DNA of 64,000 nt from Sphingobacterium siyangense (GTDB lineage Bacteria; Bacteroidota; Bacteroidia; Sphingobacteriales; Sphingobacteriaceae): positions 62,001-126,000 of the forward strand of contig NZ_VLKR01000007.1 in the NCBI RefSeq assembly GCF_007830445.1. Reading direction: 5' to 3'. A model generated the notes under the pieces. The model saw only the letters and a list, made by a program, of their open reading frames with translations. It was not told where the DNA came from and searched no databases. Both the position numbers and the translations under genes were made by a program. Numbering within the stretch: the first letter of the stretch is position 1; the number at the start of each line of letters is the position of its first letter. Of the stretch, positions 46,162 through 55,720 are shown piece by piece.

Positions 46162-48927
46162 ATGAAAGCACCTAAACTATCGAAACACAAAATGGATGAA
46201 TACAGGACAAGCATCTATAAATACTTTAAAATGATGTGCCTAATGGGGCTTTTCCTGCAGGTAGCCTTGTTAAAGGCTCAAGATGCTATCGATTTATCAG
46301 GCACTTGGGGGTTCCAGACGGACGTGATGGATTTCCGTAGAGGATCGCTGTCCCCCCGCTATAATCATCTTTTGCAAGAAACAATTAAGCTTCCCGGTAT
46401 TACCGATGATTATCAGATAGGATATAAAAATCCCTATAAATATATCGACCGCCTGACCCGAAAATACGAATACATGGGACCGGCATGGTACCAACGTGAT
46501 ATTGAAATCCCTGCCGAATGGAAAGGGAAAAAAATATTCCTATACTTTGAGCGTACCCACTGGTTGAGTTCAGTTTTTGTAGATACCAAGGAAGTCAGCA
46601 GTATTGATTATGTAAGTGTGCCCCACAACCACGATCTGAGCTCATTTGTAAAGCCCGGAAAGAAGCATCGCATGACCATTTGTATCGATAACCGGTTTCA
46701 GTATAATACACATAAATGGAACCATGCGCATACTGAATTTACGCAGATTAACTGGAACGGTATTCTAGGAGAAATAAAACTGCTGGCCATAGACCCAGTT
46801 TATCTGGAAGATCTTCAGGTATATCCAAATATAGCCGATCAGTCCATAAAAGTAAAATTACGGGTAAATAATGCGACCAAAAAACAGATAAAGGGCAAAG
46901 TGTCTTTCGTCATCGAGGGAACAAACTACAGTCTTAAGGATGAAGTTGCACTGGTAAGTACCGATTCGGTGACCTTCGTAGAGACCACTATTCCATTAGG
47001 TAAGCATATCAAATTGTGGGATGAGTTTAACCCAAACCTCTATCGTATAAATTGTCAACTGAATACCTCCGACGGCAAAAACAGCTACCGACATGAAAAA
47101 GCGACAACCTTTGGTATGCGTGAAGTAAAACAAGGAAAAAACCATGTGTTGCTCAATAATCGTCCCATCCATTTAAGAGGCAATGTAGAAAATGCAGTGT
47201 TTCCAAAAACAGGCCATGCTCCGCTCGACGATGCCTCTTGGGAACGAATCATGGTGCTGATGAAGACGTATGGCATGAACCATTTACGATTCCATTCATG
47301 GTGCCCGCCGGCGGCGGCCTTTCGCATGGCAGACAAACATGGAATATATTTTGAAGTGGAAATGCCTATGTGGGGCAAAGATGCCGAACCCGACGAGTCT
47401 AGATATAACTTCTTCCGTAGGGAAATTAAAGCTATTTTAAAAGAATATGGCAACCACCCTTCTTTTGTTCTGTACTGCAACGGAAATGAAATTACCGGGA
47501 ATTTCGACTTTATCGAGGAGTTGACTGCCGAAGGCAGAAAAGCTGATCCCCGTCATCTTTATAGCGGTTCTACGGCAAGAACACGGGTTAAATCGGATCA
47601 ATATTACGTTTCGCAGCAAACCAATAAAGGACCGGTGAAGGTGTACGAAGGTCTGCCCGGTACCGATTGGGACAAGAATTTGGAATCTGATGTAGATGTG
47701 CCCGTCATTTCACACGAGTCAGGACAACGCTGTATTTATCCAAATTTTGATGAAATAAAGAAATATGCCAACAGTCCCGTAGAGGCCCGCAATTTTGAAG
47801 TATTTAGCGATCTATTACAAAAAAATGGCATGTTGGACCAAGCAAAGGATTTCTTCAGAGCATCTGGTGCGTTAACCGTGCTGGAGTACAAAGCCGTGAT
47901 CGAAGCCCTGTTGCGATCAGGTAAATCTGCCGGATTTCAGCTTTTGTCGATGAATGACTTTCCGGGACAAGGGTACGCGCCCGTGGGGATCTTCGATCCT
48001 TTCTGGGATTCGAAAGGATTGGTTACAGCAGAAAAATTCAGCGAGTTTTGCGCGCCAACGGTCGCTCTACTGCGCTACGATAAAAGCAGTTTTTTCAACA
48101 CAGAAACATTTAGGGGAAAAGCCGAAGTATATAACTTTAGCAATTCTGCACTTGAAAATGCGAAAATTAAATGGTGGTTGACCGATACCGCTGGCAACGT
48201 ATTGAAAAAGGGAACGCTGAAAAGGCAAACCATTGCCAACGAAAATGTATCGCCGGTAGGTGAATTTGAGATTTCCCTAAAAAATATCAGCACCCAAAAA
48301 GTTACGGTTCATCTTGCGGTGAACGATAGCATTAAGAATAGCTGGGACATTTGGGTATACCCAAAACATCAACATCTGATGCAGTCTACAGCTAATGTAT
48401 TGTACACCGATGTCTACGATGATGTTGCAAAAAGGCAGTTGGCCCAGGGTAAAACCGTGGTTCTTTATCCTTCTCCAGACCAGGTGAAAGGTCGAAAGTC
48501 ACTGTTTCACAATCATTTTTGGAACCCCATTATGTTTGCATGGGCACCGATGACCATCGGCAACCTGGTTCATCATAAGCAGGCCATGTTTAATGATTTT
48601 CTTACTTCATACCATACCGATTGGCAGTGGTGGGATATCCTGAACCATGCAAAAGTAATCGAAATGCAACATGCACCACAACAACTGCGTCCCTTTATAC
48701 AGGTCATCGACAGCTACGACAACAACCAGAAATTGGGTATAGGTTTCGAAGCCAAACTGCACGGCGGGAAATTGCTGGTACTGGCATTGGATACCAAAAA
48801 TGATATGGATAACCGTCCCGCTACCCAACAATTGTTGTACAGTATCGATAATTATGTAAAAAGTGAGAAATTCTCGCCGCAAGTGGCCGTGGACGAAACT
48901 TTTATTCAATCATTTTTAGAGAAATAA
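46162..48927 (+). CDS. GH2-family glycoside hydrolase, large divergent type
   Basis: A 921-residue enzyme. The start chosen at 46162 puts a hydrophobic segment at 22-38 (FKMMCLMGLFLQVALLKAQ) after a basic N-terminus; Met24 or Met25 are alternatives. Sugar-binding domain (LPGITDDYQIGY, GPAWYQRDIEIPAEWKGKKIFLYFERTHW, FTQINWNGILGEIKL), Ig-like domain, and a TIM barrel from about 325 (HVLLNNRPIHLRGNVENAVFPKTGH, MNHLRFHSWCPPAAAFRMADKHG). Acid/base Glu443 (FVLYCNGNE) and likely nucleophile Glu519 (PVISHESGQ). The 'GNVENAVFPKTGH' and 'HSWCPP' segments mark the subgroup of GH2 enzymes seen in pectin- and rhamnose-related loci; the linkage is not predictable. C-terminal beta domains of about 250 residues follow. 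Next gene starts 14 bp downstream. Confidence 0.88.
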   Translation: MKAPKLSKHKMDEYRTSIYKYFKMMCLMGLFLQVALLKAQDAIDLSGTWGFQTDVMDFRRGSLSPRYNHLLQETIKLPGITDDYQIGYKNPYKYIDRLTRKYEYMGPAWYQRDIEIPAEWKGKKIFLYFERTHWLSSVFVDTKEVSSIDYVSVPHNHDLSSFVKPGKKHRMTICIDNRFQYNTHKWNHAHTEFTQINWNGILGEIKLLAIDPVYLEDLQVYPNIADQSIKVKLRVNNATKKQIKGKVSFVIEGTNYSLKDEVALVSTDSVTFVETTIPLGKHIKLWDEFNPNLYRINCQLNTSDGKNSYRHEKATTFGMREVKQGKNHVLLNNRPIHLRGNVENAVFPKTGHAPLDDASWERIMVLMKTYGMNHLRFHSWCPPAAAFRMADKHGIYFEVEMPMWGKDAEPDESRYNFFRREIKAILKEYGNHPSFVLYCNGNEITGNFDFIEELTAEGRKADPRHLYSGSTARTRVKSDQYYVSQQTNKGPVKVYEGLPGTDWDKNLESDVDVPVISHESGQRCIYPNFDEIKKYANSPVEARNFEVFSDLLQKNGMLDQAKDFFRASGALTVLEYKAVIEALLRSGKSAGFQLLSMNDFPGQGYAPVGIFDPFWDSKGLVTAEKFSEFCAPTVALLRYDKSSFFNTETFRGKAEVYNFSNSALENAKIKWWLTDTAGNVLKKGTLKRQTIANENVSPVGEFEISLKNISTQKVTVHLAVNDSIKNSWDIWVYPKHQHLMQSTANVLYTDVYDDVAKRQLAQGKTVVLYPSPDQVKGRKSLFHNHFWNPIMFAWAPMTIGNLVHHKQAMFNDFLTSYHTDWQWWDILNHAKVIEMQHAPQQLRPFIQVIDSYDNNQKLGIGFEAKLHGGKLLVLALDTKNDMDNRPATQQLLYSIDNYVKSEKFSPQVAVDETFIQSFLEK

Positions 48928-48941
48928 GAAAGATTTACACA

Positions 48942-49712
48942 ATGGTAAGAACAATGATATTATCTATGATGACTGTTTTTTGGGGTCAGCCCCTCATGGC
49001 ACAGGAAATTAGGTTAGAAGAGAAAGCGTCTGTAAACCAGGTTTATAATAAGGCTGTCGAGGCGGAAAATGCATTATCTTTGAATGATTTGGACATCGAA
49101 TCGGGCTATGTACTTTATCAGACCGAGATAAACACTGATGCCGAAAGCGAAGAGCTGGAATTGGAAAACGTACGCGATTATGCCGTGGTCTATGTCGACG
49201 GTAAGGTACAGGGTAGCCTGACAGATAAGAGTAAAAAACTAGCCATCAAAGCAAATCCAGGCAAACACTTACTTCAATTTTATGTCGAGAATATTGGCCG
49301 GATCACTTACGGACCAGAAATTACAGATAATTCAAAAGGGATATTTGGCACCATTACTTTAGACGGAAACGACCTTCAAGACTGGAAAATGATCCCCTTA
49401 ACGGTGCGTAATTATCCACTGAAGGATTTGGTTTTTGAACAAAGATCAGTTAATGACAGCCCCGGTTTTTACAAAGGTCACTTCGAACACAATCTGTCCG
49501 GAAACAAGTATCTTAATATGACAGGATGGGGAATGGGCGAGGTCTGGTTAAATCAAAAATATTTGGGATCTTACTGGGAGGAAGAAAAACAGCAGTCGAT
49601 ATTAATTCCTTCGGAGGATTTAAAACCCGGAAAAAATGAACTTGTAATCTTCGAACTCAAAAATAATCAGCAAAAGAAGATAAGTTTGTCCCCAACGCCT
49701 GTTTTTAAGTAA
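48942..49712 (+). CDS. isolated GH35 C-terminal beta-sandwich protein without catalytic barrel
   Basis: A 256-residue exported protein (signal peptide MVRTMILSMMTVFWGQPLMAQ). Its sequence matches the C-terminal jelly-roll domains of GH35 beta-galactosidases: DIESGYVLYQTEI, VRDYAVVYVDGKVQGSL, LQFYVENIGRITYGPEITDNSKGIFGTITLDG, WKMIPLTVRNYPLKDLVFEQ, DSPGFYKGHFEHN, YLNMTGWGMGEVWLNQKYLGSYWEEEKQQSILIPSEDLKPGKNELVIFEL. A full GH35 enzyme has a (beta/alpha)8 barrel of about 330 residues before these domains; nothing of it is present here or in the 14 bp upstream, and the signal peptide sits directly before the sandwich. It could be a carbohydrate-binding accessory protein or a subunit of the GH2 encoded upstream. 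Confidence 0.82.
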   Translation: MVRTMILSMMTVFWGQPLMAQEIRLEEKASVNQVYNKAVEAENALSLNDLDIESGYVLYQTEINTDAESEELELENVRDYAVVYVDGKVQGSLTDKSKKLAIKANPGKHLLQFYVENIGRITYGPEITDNSKGIFGTITLDGNDLQDWKMIPLTVRNYPLKDLVFEQRSVNDSPGFYKGHFEHNLSGNKYLNMTGWGMGEVWLNQKYLGSYWEEEKQQSILIPSEDLKPGKNELVIFELKNNQQKKISLSPTPVFK

Positions 49713-49912
49713 ATTGGTACTGTTGGCTTCGCATGGATCTGCACAGCTGAAAAAGAGCTAAGGCCAGAATTTCGACGAAGCTCATTGCCTAATAGTGTGA
49801 TAATCGAAGGTTATAGAACCACTGATCAACAATTAGCAGCAGGGTATTTTGATTGAACCTGGCACGCGTAAATCTTGGATAGAAATTTAAACAGCTTTAG
49901 TAGCATCGGTAA

Positions 49913-52900
49913 ATGAATAAATACAGTCTGATAATTTGTTTCGTCGTTTTTTGGGGGCAATGTGTTCTCGGTATCGATCTTTCGAGGTATAGGTTTCATC
50001 TGATGCCCGAAACTTCCTATTATGGCGGTATACAGAGCATCGCAAAAGATAGTTTAGGGCGTATTTGGTACACGGGGCCCGATGCGCTCTTCATGTACGA
50101 TGGCAATAGTTTTTATCAGTTAAATGATATCGTCTCTGCGATCAAACCAGCGCAAAAATGGGGTTATGGTTCTTTAATTCGGGATAAAAAGGGAAATCTG
50201 TTTCTAGCTTCTGGGCAAGGCTTATTAAAATTCGATTACGAACGGTTTTCTTTTCATGTCGTGGTTCCCGGAATGATCCGTTCGCTTTGTGTACATAGCG
50301 ATGGTCAGGTTTACATGCTGTCAGACAATAGCATACTACGCTATAATCCGCAAAATAAACAGACAGAAAGCTTTTTATTGCCCAAAAACAAGTCTTTCCA
50401 AAATATAATGAGTGCTAAAGATCAGGTGTTTCTAAGCCAAGGCGCTGTCGTGTACCAAGTTGAAATGACGAAAAAACGCCTACTCCAGTTTGCGGATTTT
50501 GGTAGTACGACAAATCAGGTGAACGATGCGGTCGCGTACGGGGGGGAATATTACTTTTTAACACAACGAGGGGGAATCCATGTAACAGATTTAACAGGAA
50601 ACTTAAAACAGAAGATCCCAGTAAGCATAATGGGAAATTCAGCCGTGTTAACCAAAAAATTATATTTGGACCAAACCGGGGTGATCTGGGTGGCTACGCA
50701 AGCTGGATTGTATCTTTATGATCCATCCAATGAAAGCAGCAGCGCCTTGCAAATGAACTTGAACGATGCTTATTCATTACCGAATAACTCGATATGGACA
50801 ATTTATCCGGATCCGGACCAAGGGGCCTGGATAGGTACTTACGGTGGTAAAATAGCTTATTGCTCGCTTTACGATTCCCGAGTACGTTACTTCAAGCCCA
50901 GCCCAGGGGGACTCAATCACCCCATAGTCAGTAGTTTTCAGGAAGATCATCTGGGAAATATATGGATCGGTACCGAGGGGGGGAGCCTGAATTACTGGAA
51001 TAGAAAAAAGGATCAGTTTAACCCTCTAGAAAAATCGCAGGGTAGTTCGTCGAGTCCCCATATGATTAAACGCCTGAAATTTGACCGAACGAGTAAAAAA
51101 CTGTTGATTTCAGCCTATAACGGCGGTATTGGTAGTTATGATGTGGACAATCAGCATTTCAGCAGTTTCAATTTCCGCTCTCCGGAGAGCCAGCAACCGC
51201 TCACCGTTTATGATTTTGTAAACGATAAGGAAGGCACCTGGTGGATGACAGATCCCGATAAATCATTTTTATATCGAAAGAAGCCGCTAGACCCTATAGA
51301 GATGGTGAGCGTCCTTGATGCGCAGGGCAAAAAAATGAAACTCGAAGTCGAAGCATTATATGTGAATAACGAAGATCAGCTCTGTTTAATTAGCCATCAA
51401 GGATTTTTTGTTGTAAATCCCCATACGTTAAAGGTATTGAAACACTACGCGCTCAAAGATGCTTCCTATTCAGCAAATTACCTGTGTAGTTATACAGTAA
51501 CTTCAAATGGCGAAGTATGGTTGGGGACATTGGGTAAAGGCGTAAATGTACTCAAAAGAGATGGGACATATGTCAACTATAGTGTAAGTAACGGATTCCC
51601 GGCGAAAATGGTATTTGGCATATTAGAAGATGTTGCCACGAAAAATATCTGGTTAAGTACCAGTGATGGTCTTTTTTGTTTCAATTGGAAATCCAGTAAA
51701 TTTGAGAAAGCCAGATTTTATCAGGAAAATAACATTGGTTCATTTTATATTCATGCCGCTTACAAAACTTCCAGGGGTGAAATGCTGTTTGGCGGTACCA
51801 ATGGATTTCTACTTTTCGATCCGGCGTACCTCAATAAAAATCTGCAAAAACCGAAAGTTTTTTTTACAGGATTTCTGGTCAACAATAAACTCGTGAAACC
51901 AGCGGATGGCTCATCAGTTTTAACGAAAGACATTGGCAGTCTTTCCAATCAAAAAGAAGACAAGATAAGGCTCTCCAGTAACCAGTCCAATGTAGAAATT
52001 AAGTTTTCGGCAAATAGTTATCTATCCGCAGAGAAGAACCAGTTCGCTTACCGGATGTTGGGGCTAGGTGAAGACTGGCAAATCAGTCATGCCAACCAGA
52101 AATCTGTACAGTTTCTCAACCTTCCGGGCGGAGATTATATCTTTGAAATCAAGGCTTCCAACAATGATGGGCTATGGGGCGATCAAATATCACGATTATA
52201 TATCCATGTCGATCCACCATTTTTCTTGTCCTGGTGGGCATATTGTTGCTATGCCGCACTTGTTTTTGCTCTGCTCTTTTTCATAATGAGATATTACAGC
52301 AATAAAAGAGTGTTTAAAGAGCGATTAGCACTCGAGCGTTTAAAAGAACAGAATATGCAAGAGCTGAACCAGGCGCGTACCGACTTCTTTACCAATATCT
52401 CACACGATTTAAAAACACCGCTAACCTTGGTTTTACAGCCGCTTAAACAACTCAAAGACACTATTGTGGCCAATGATACCGCTTTGGTATACATGGATTT
52501 AATAGAGAAAAATGTATCCAGAATACAGCGGATGATTAGCCAATTGCTGCGCTTTCGCGAAATAGAAAGCCAAAAAATTACGCTCAATCCGCAGGTTGGT
52601 GATTTTATCAATTTTGTAAGGGATCTATTTAGCTTATTTGAGCTCTATGCCAATAAAAAAGGTGTTGAAACCAATATTTCCGCGTACAAGGACAATTTAT
52701 ATGTTGCCTTTGATTACGATGTTATCGAAAAAATATTGACTAATCTGTTCTCCAATGCCCTAAAATATACACCAGATAATGGGTATGTGGGCGTACGTAT
52801 CTATAGTGCAACAGCAGAAGAAAAAGAACGGTTTCCTTCGTTAGATCCGAAGGAAGTCGAATACATCTCCATTGAAGTTATAAATACCGGTGATTGTTTT

Positions 52901-53977
52901 TCTGAAGAACAGATCGCGATGCTTTACACTTCTTTCAACCGCTTATCTTCTCATCGGCCAACTTTTGAAGAAAGTTCAGGACTTGGACTTGCCATTGTGA
53001 AAGAACTGGTAGATGTGCTGGAGGGTAAAATATGGATGGTCAATAAGACCGATAAAATTTCATTTACCATTTTACTACCGTTAAGGAAACAGGCCGGGGC
53101 AGGCGACATGCAGCCTAATGTGTATGATTACACCGTTTCTGAAATCGACGATATTATTACGCAGGATACTGCAGCCCCAGAAACAGGATCGATCCCTATA
53201 AAAAAGACAGATAATATCCTGCTCATTGAAGATGACCAACAGCTGCGTGTTTACCTGGAGCAGCGTCTGGCCGAAAAATATAATGTATATACAGCAAGTG
53301 ACGGCGAAGAAGGCTTAATTAAAGCCGAAAAAATTTATCCGCAACTTATTATTACCGATTTGATCATGCCAAATCGCAATGGCTTGGAAGTATGCCGTAG
53401 CCTTAGGCAAAATTTTAAGACTAGCCATATTCCTATTATTATGATTTCGGGTACGGGAGATGACAACCAGCATAAAATAAAAGCATTGGAATATGGCGCC
53501 AATGTGTTTATTGATAAACCGTTTCATGTTGACTACCTGTTGCAACAGACGGAAACCATTCTAAGAAATCAGCGGGAACTAAAAGAAAAATACAGCAAAC
53601 ACGTTCAGGTAGATCCCTCCAATGTAACCGTGACCTCCATGGACGAGGAACTGCTGATTAAGGCTATTCAGGTCATTGAAGAAAATATTGACAATGCCAG
53701 TTATTCCGTAGAAGATTTTGTGGCTGATATGAACGTAGGTAGAACCATACTCTATCAAAAAATACATGATATTGTGGGAATGTCCATCAAAGAATTTATT
53801 TTGAATATGCGGCTGAAAAGAAGTGCTTATCTGTTAGAAAAATCGGATTTGACGATAGCGGAAGTTGCTTACCAAACCGGGTTTAACAATGCCAAATACT
53901 TTAGCGTCTGTTTTAAAAAACAGTTTGAACTGAGCCCTTCAGAGTTTAAGAAAAAGGTTTCCAGTGGAAAGAAATAA
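49913..53977 (+). CDS. hybrid two-component sensor/AraC-type regulator (HTCS) of PUL2
   Basis: A 1354-residue HTCS with the same architecture as that of PUL1. Signal peptide (CFVVFWGQCVLGID), two seven-bladed propellers (SIAKDSLGRIWYTGPDALFMYDG, FQEDHLGNIWIGTEGGSLNYW, EVWLGTLGKGVNVLKRDG), Y_Y_Y domain (about 696-766), membrane helix (772-795), HisKA with the phospho-His in FFTNISHDLKTPLTL (about 831), HATPase (about 942-1057; SSGLGLAIVKELVDVLEG), receiver (about 1100-1219; ILLIEDDQQLRVYL, LIITDLIMPNRNG) and AraC HTH (about 1250-1354; FVADMNVGRTILYQKIHDIVGMS, VAYQTGFNNAKYFSVCFKKQF). The gene lies inside PUL2, 200 bp after the GH35-like gene. It is the probable activator acting on the repeats at 42496 and 55339. 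Confidence 0.95.
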   Translation: MNKYSLIICFVVFWGQCVLGIDLSRYRFHLMPETSYYGGIQSIAKDSLGRIWYTGPDALFMYDGNSFYQLNDIVSAIKPAQKWGYGSLIRDKKGNLFLASGQGLLKFDYERFSFHVVVPGMIRSLCVHSDGQVYMLSDNSILRYNPQNKQTESFLLPKNKSFQNIMSAKDQVFLSQGAVVYQVEMTKKRLLQFADFGSTTNQVNDAVAYGGEYYFLTQRGGIHVTDLTGNLKQKIPVSIMGNSAVLTKKLYLDQTGVIWVATQAGLYLYDPSNESSSALQMNLNDAYSLPNNSIWTIYPDPDQGAWIGTYGGKIAYCSLYDSRVRYFKPSPGGLNHPIVSSFQEDHLGNIWIGTEGGSLNYWNRKKDQFNPLEKSQGSSSSPHMIKRLKFDRTSKKLLISAYNGGIGSYDVDNQHFSSFNFRSPESQQPLTVYDFVNDKEGTWWMTDPDKSFLYRKKPLDPIEMVSVLDAQGKKMKLEVEALYVNNEDQLCLISHQGFFVVNPHTLKVLKHYALKDASYSANYLCSYTVTSNGEVWLGTLGKGVNVLKRDGTYVNYSVSNGFPAKMVFGILEDVATKNIWLSTSDGLFCFNWKSSKFEKARFYQENNIGSFYIHAAYKTSRGEMLFGGTNGFLLFDPAYLNKNLQKPKVFFTGFLVNNKLVKPADGSSVLTKDIGSLSNQKEDKIRLSSNQSNVEIKFSANSYLSAEKNQFAYRMLGLGEDWQISHANQKSVQFLNLPGGDYIFEIKASNNDGLWGDQISRLYIHVDPPFFLSWWAYCCYAALVFALLFFIMRYYSNKRVFKERLALERLKEQNMQELNQARTDFFTNISHDLKTPLTLVLQPLKQLKDTIVANDTALVYMDLIEKNVSRIQRMISQLLRFREIESQKITLNPQVGDFINFVRDLFSLFELYANKKGVETNISAYKDNLYVAFDYDVIEKILTNLFSNALKYTPDNGYVGVRIYSATAEEKERFPSLDPKEVEYISIEVINTGDCFSEEQIAMLYTSFNRLSSHRPTFEESSGLGLAIVKELVDVLEGKIWMVNKTDKISFTILLPLRKQAGAGDMQPNVYDYTVSEIDDIITQDTAAPETGSIPIKKTDNILLIEDDQQLRVYLEQRLAEKYNVYTASDGEEGLIKAEKIYPQLIITDLIMPNRNGLEVCRSLRQNFKTSHIPIIMISGTGDDNQHKIKALEYGANVFIDKPFHVDYLLQQTETILRNQRELKEKYSKHVQVDPSNVTVTSMDEELLIKAIQVIEENIDNASYSVEDFVADMNVGRTILYQKIHDIVGMSIKEFILNMRLKRSAYLLEKSDLTIAEVAYQTGFNNAKYFSVCFKKQFELSPSEFKKKVSSGKK

Positions 53978-54055
53978 AAATACAGCCAATAGTTGACCGA
54001 TATACCCTTTCAGATAGGTGAAAGGCCATTCTATATTTTTGAAATCCTAACGATC

Positions 54056-55285
54056 ATGAAAATGACAATTTTTAGAAAAACGCTTCTGCTTACATATTGC
54101 TTTTGCTTGTTTAACGTAATTTATCTGACAGCGGCTGTCGCCCAAAAGCTAGATGAAACTTACATCAGCCCCAATAAATACAAAAGTGGTTCCCAGTCAG
54201 AACGTATACAAAAAGCCATAAATGAAGCAAAAAAGTCGACTGGGAAAGTAGTGATCCCTAAATACGATGCGGTAACAAAAAAAAGTGTCTGGCTCATCGA
54301 TCAGGCCATTTTGCTTTCGGGTGATTTTGAACTTGAATTGAATAACTGTACCATTAAGCTATCGGATAAATGCCGGGATAATTTTATTCGTTCTGCAAAT
54401 GCAGGGCTGGCAATTAAAGATATAGCACCCACAAAGAATATCCGGATTATTGGAAAAGGAAATGTTCTTTTAGAAGGTGCTGATCATCCCAGAGCTACCG
54501 GTGACCATAATAAAATCTTGTCCTTAAATCCCAGCGGATTTGGACAATCTTATGGTACGGATGCAGGTAAGCCCGGAGAGAACCAAAAAGGTGGATGGCG
54601 GAACCACGCCATTATATTGGCGCACACCGATGTATTTGAGGTTAGCGGCATTACATTAAAGGATTATCATGGGCATGGACTGGTATTGGAACGCTGTACA
54701 AACGGTAAGGTAAGCGATATTACTTTTAATGTGAGGCAGGCAGTAACTGTTGATGGAGTAGACAAACAGATTTTGAACCAAGACGGCATGGGCATACGTT
54801 TTGGCTGCAAAAATATTATTATTGCGAATTGCAAAGGTAAAAGCGGTGACGACTTTATTAATATAGGGTTGACAGATACCGGAGTGGGAGCAGGTGAAGA
54901 AAATGTAAATGTGGTAAGTGGTTCGATTTATAGGGGCGAAATCGACAACATTTCAACTATTTATCTCCAGAACTGGCAGGACTTCTATTCAATTTCACAC
55001 CGATCCATACGGATTATGCCTGTGGGTAAGCTCCGTATAAGTCATGTTTTTATCGAGAATATGGTCATCAGTCCGCTAGCACAACAAGGTTTGGTGGTCG
55101 AGTATGGCGAGCATGTCCAGGGCTTATTTGTACGAAATTTAATCAGTCATCAACCGATAAAAGCCAAAGGTATCTCGCAGGCCAGTTTCCGCGATATCAT
55201 TTATAAAGGTCGGGGTGAAGCTATCGATGTGCAACCAAGCGATACGGTTATCCTAGATCATCTAATGTGTATAAAAAAAGAATAA
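54056..55285 (+). CDS. exported right-handed beta-helix protein, GH28/pectate-lyase-like
   Basis: A 409-residue protein. The start is the ATG at 54056, 79 bp after the HTCS stop, which gives signal peptide KTLLLTYCFCLFNVIYLTAAVAQ; an in-frame TTG upstream is unlikely. The body shows parallel beta-helix coils: YKSGSQSERIQKAINEAKKSTGKVVIPKYDA, NCTIKLSDKCRDNFIRSANAGLAI, IRIIGKGNVLLEGADHPRATGDH, VFEVSGITLKDYHGHGLVLERC, NQDGMGIRFGCKNIIIANCKGKSGDDFINIGL. The NQDG and SGDD segments echo the NTD and DD motifs of GH28 polygalacturonases, and SIRIMPVG echoes RIK, but the usual spacing and order are not strictly kept. Could be a polygalacturonase-like hydrolase or a lyase. Confidence 0.72.
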   Translation: MKMTIFRKTLLLTYCFCLFNVIYLTAAVAQKLDETYISPNKYKSGSQSERIQKAINEAKKSTGKVVIPKYDAVTKKSVWLIDQAILLSGDFELELNNCTIKLSDKCRDNFIRSANAGLAIKDIAPTKNIRIIGKGNVLLEGADHPRATGDHNKILSLNPSGFGQSYGTDAGKPGENQKGGWRNHAIILAHTDVFEVSGITLKDYHGHGLVLERCTNGKVSDITFNVRQAVTVDGVDKQILNQDGMGIRFGCKNIIIANCKGKSGDDFINIGLTDTGVGAGEENVNVVSGSIYRGEIDNISTIYLQNWQDFYSISHRSIRIMPVGKLRISHVFIENMVISPLAQQGLVVEYGEHVQGLFVRNLISHQPIKAKGISQASFRDIIYKGRGEAIDVQPSDTVILDHLMCIKKE

Positions 55286-55338
55286 TAAAGCGCTTCTAAC
55301 CCCCATTTTACAGCGAAAAACACATGTTTTTGCCTTTT

Positions 55339-55402
55339 GTACAAAATCAAACCATTTTCGTACAAAAACGAACCCTACGAATTGGTGATGATTATAGTTT
55401 TG
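55339..55402 (+). promoter_or_regulatory. probable HTCS-controlled promoter of the PUL2 susCDE operon
   Basis: Direct repeats GTACAAAATCAAACC (55339-55353) and GTACAAAAACGAACC (55360-55374) with a 21-bp period; a -7 box TAGTTTTG (55395-55402) begins 20 bp after the second. Layout and sequence are shared with the promoter at 42496-42560. The expected start of transcription is near 55410, leaving a leader of about 310 nt. Confidence 0.68.
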
Positions 55403-55429
55403 TCTTAACCAATTTTAAAAAAGCAAAAT

Positions 55430-55589
55430 ATGTGTATGAAAATTCCTCCCGACCACGTGATTAGGCTCACGCAGGGTAATCCGAACTCTACAAAAATCAA
55501 TAGCAACGCGCAACGGAATTTTAGGTTTCGTCAATAAGGACGAAAACGAAGTCTTGCCGTCTGCATTGCGCATGCATTTGCAGCAATGA
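55430..55589 (+). pseudogene. possible frameshifted small gene or leader peptide in the PUL2 susC leader
   Basis: In the leader a frame opens with ATG at 55430 (MCMKIPPDHVIRLTQGNPNS, TKINS) and stops at 55537. The +1 frame, open from 55461, ends with a protein-like C-terminus (IATRNGILGFVNKDENEVLP, SALRMHLQQ) at the TGA 55587-55589. Removing one A from the A5 run at 55492-55496 would join them into a peptide of 52 residues. It may be a broken gene, a frameshift-regulated leader peptide or chance. The segment also folds into hairpins (GGTTTCGTC with GACGAAAAC). The leader to 55720 has no other feature. Confidence 0.3.
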
Positions 55590-55720
55590 GATAGTATGTA
55601 TCACAAAATTTAAATTAAAAATCCAAGCCTATTGAAGCAGACCTATTTTAAACTCATATTCTTTACGAGAAAGGGAAAGTAAAGGACGCAAGTAAATTTT
55701 AAACTAACCATTATAAATCA

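Noticed and set aside
53993..54055. TTG start for the beta-helix gene close to the HTCS stop
   Set aside because: It would put 21 residues before the signal peptide; the ATG at 54056 is better.
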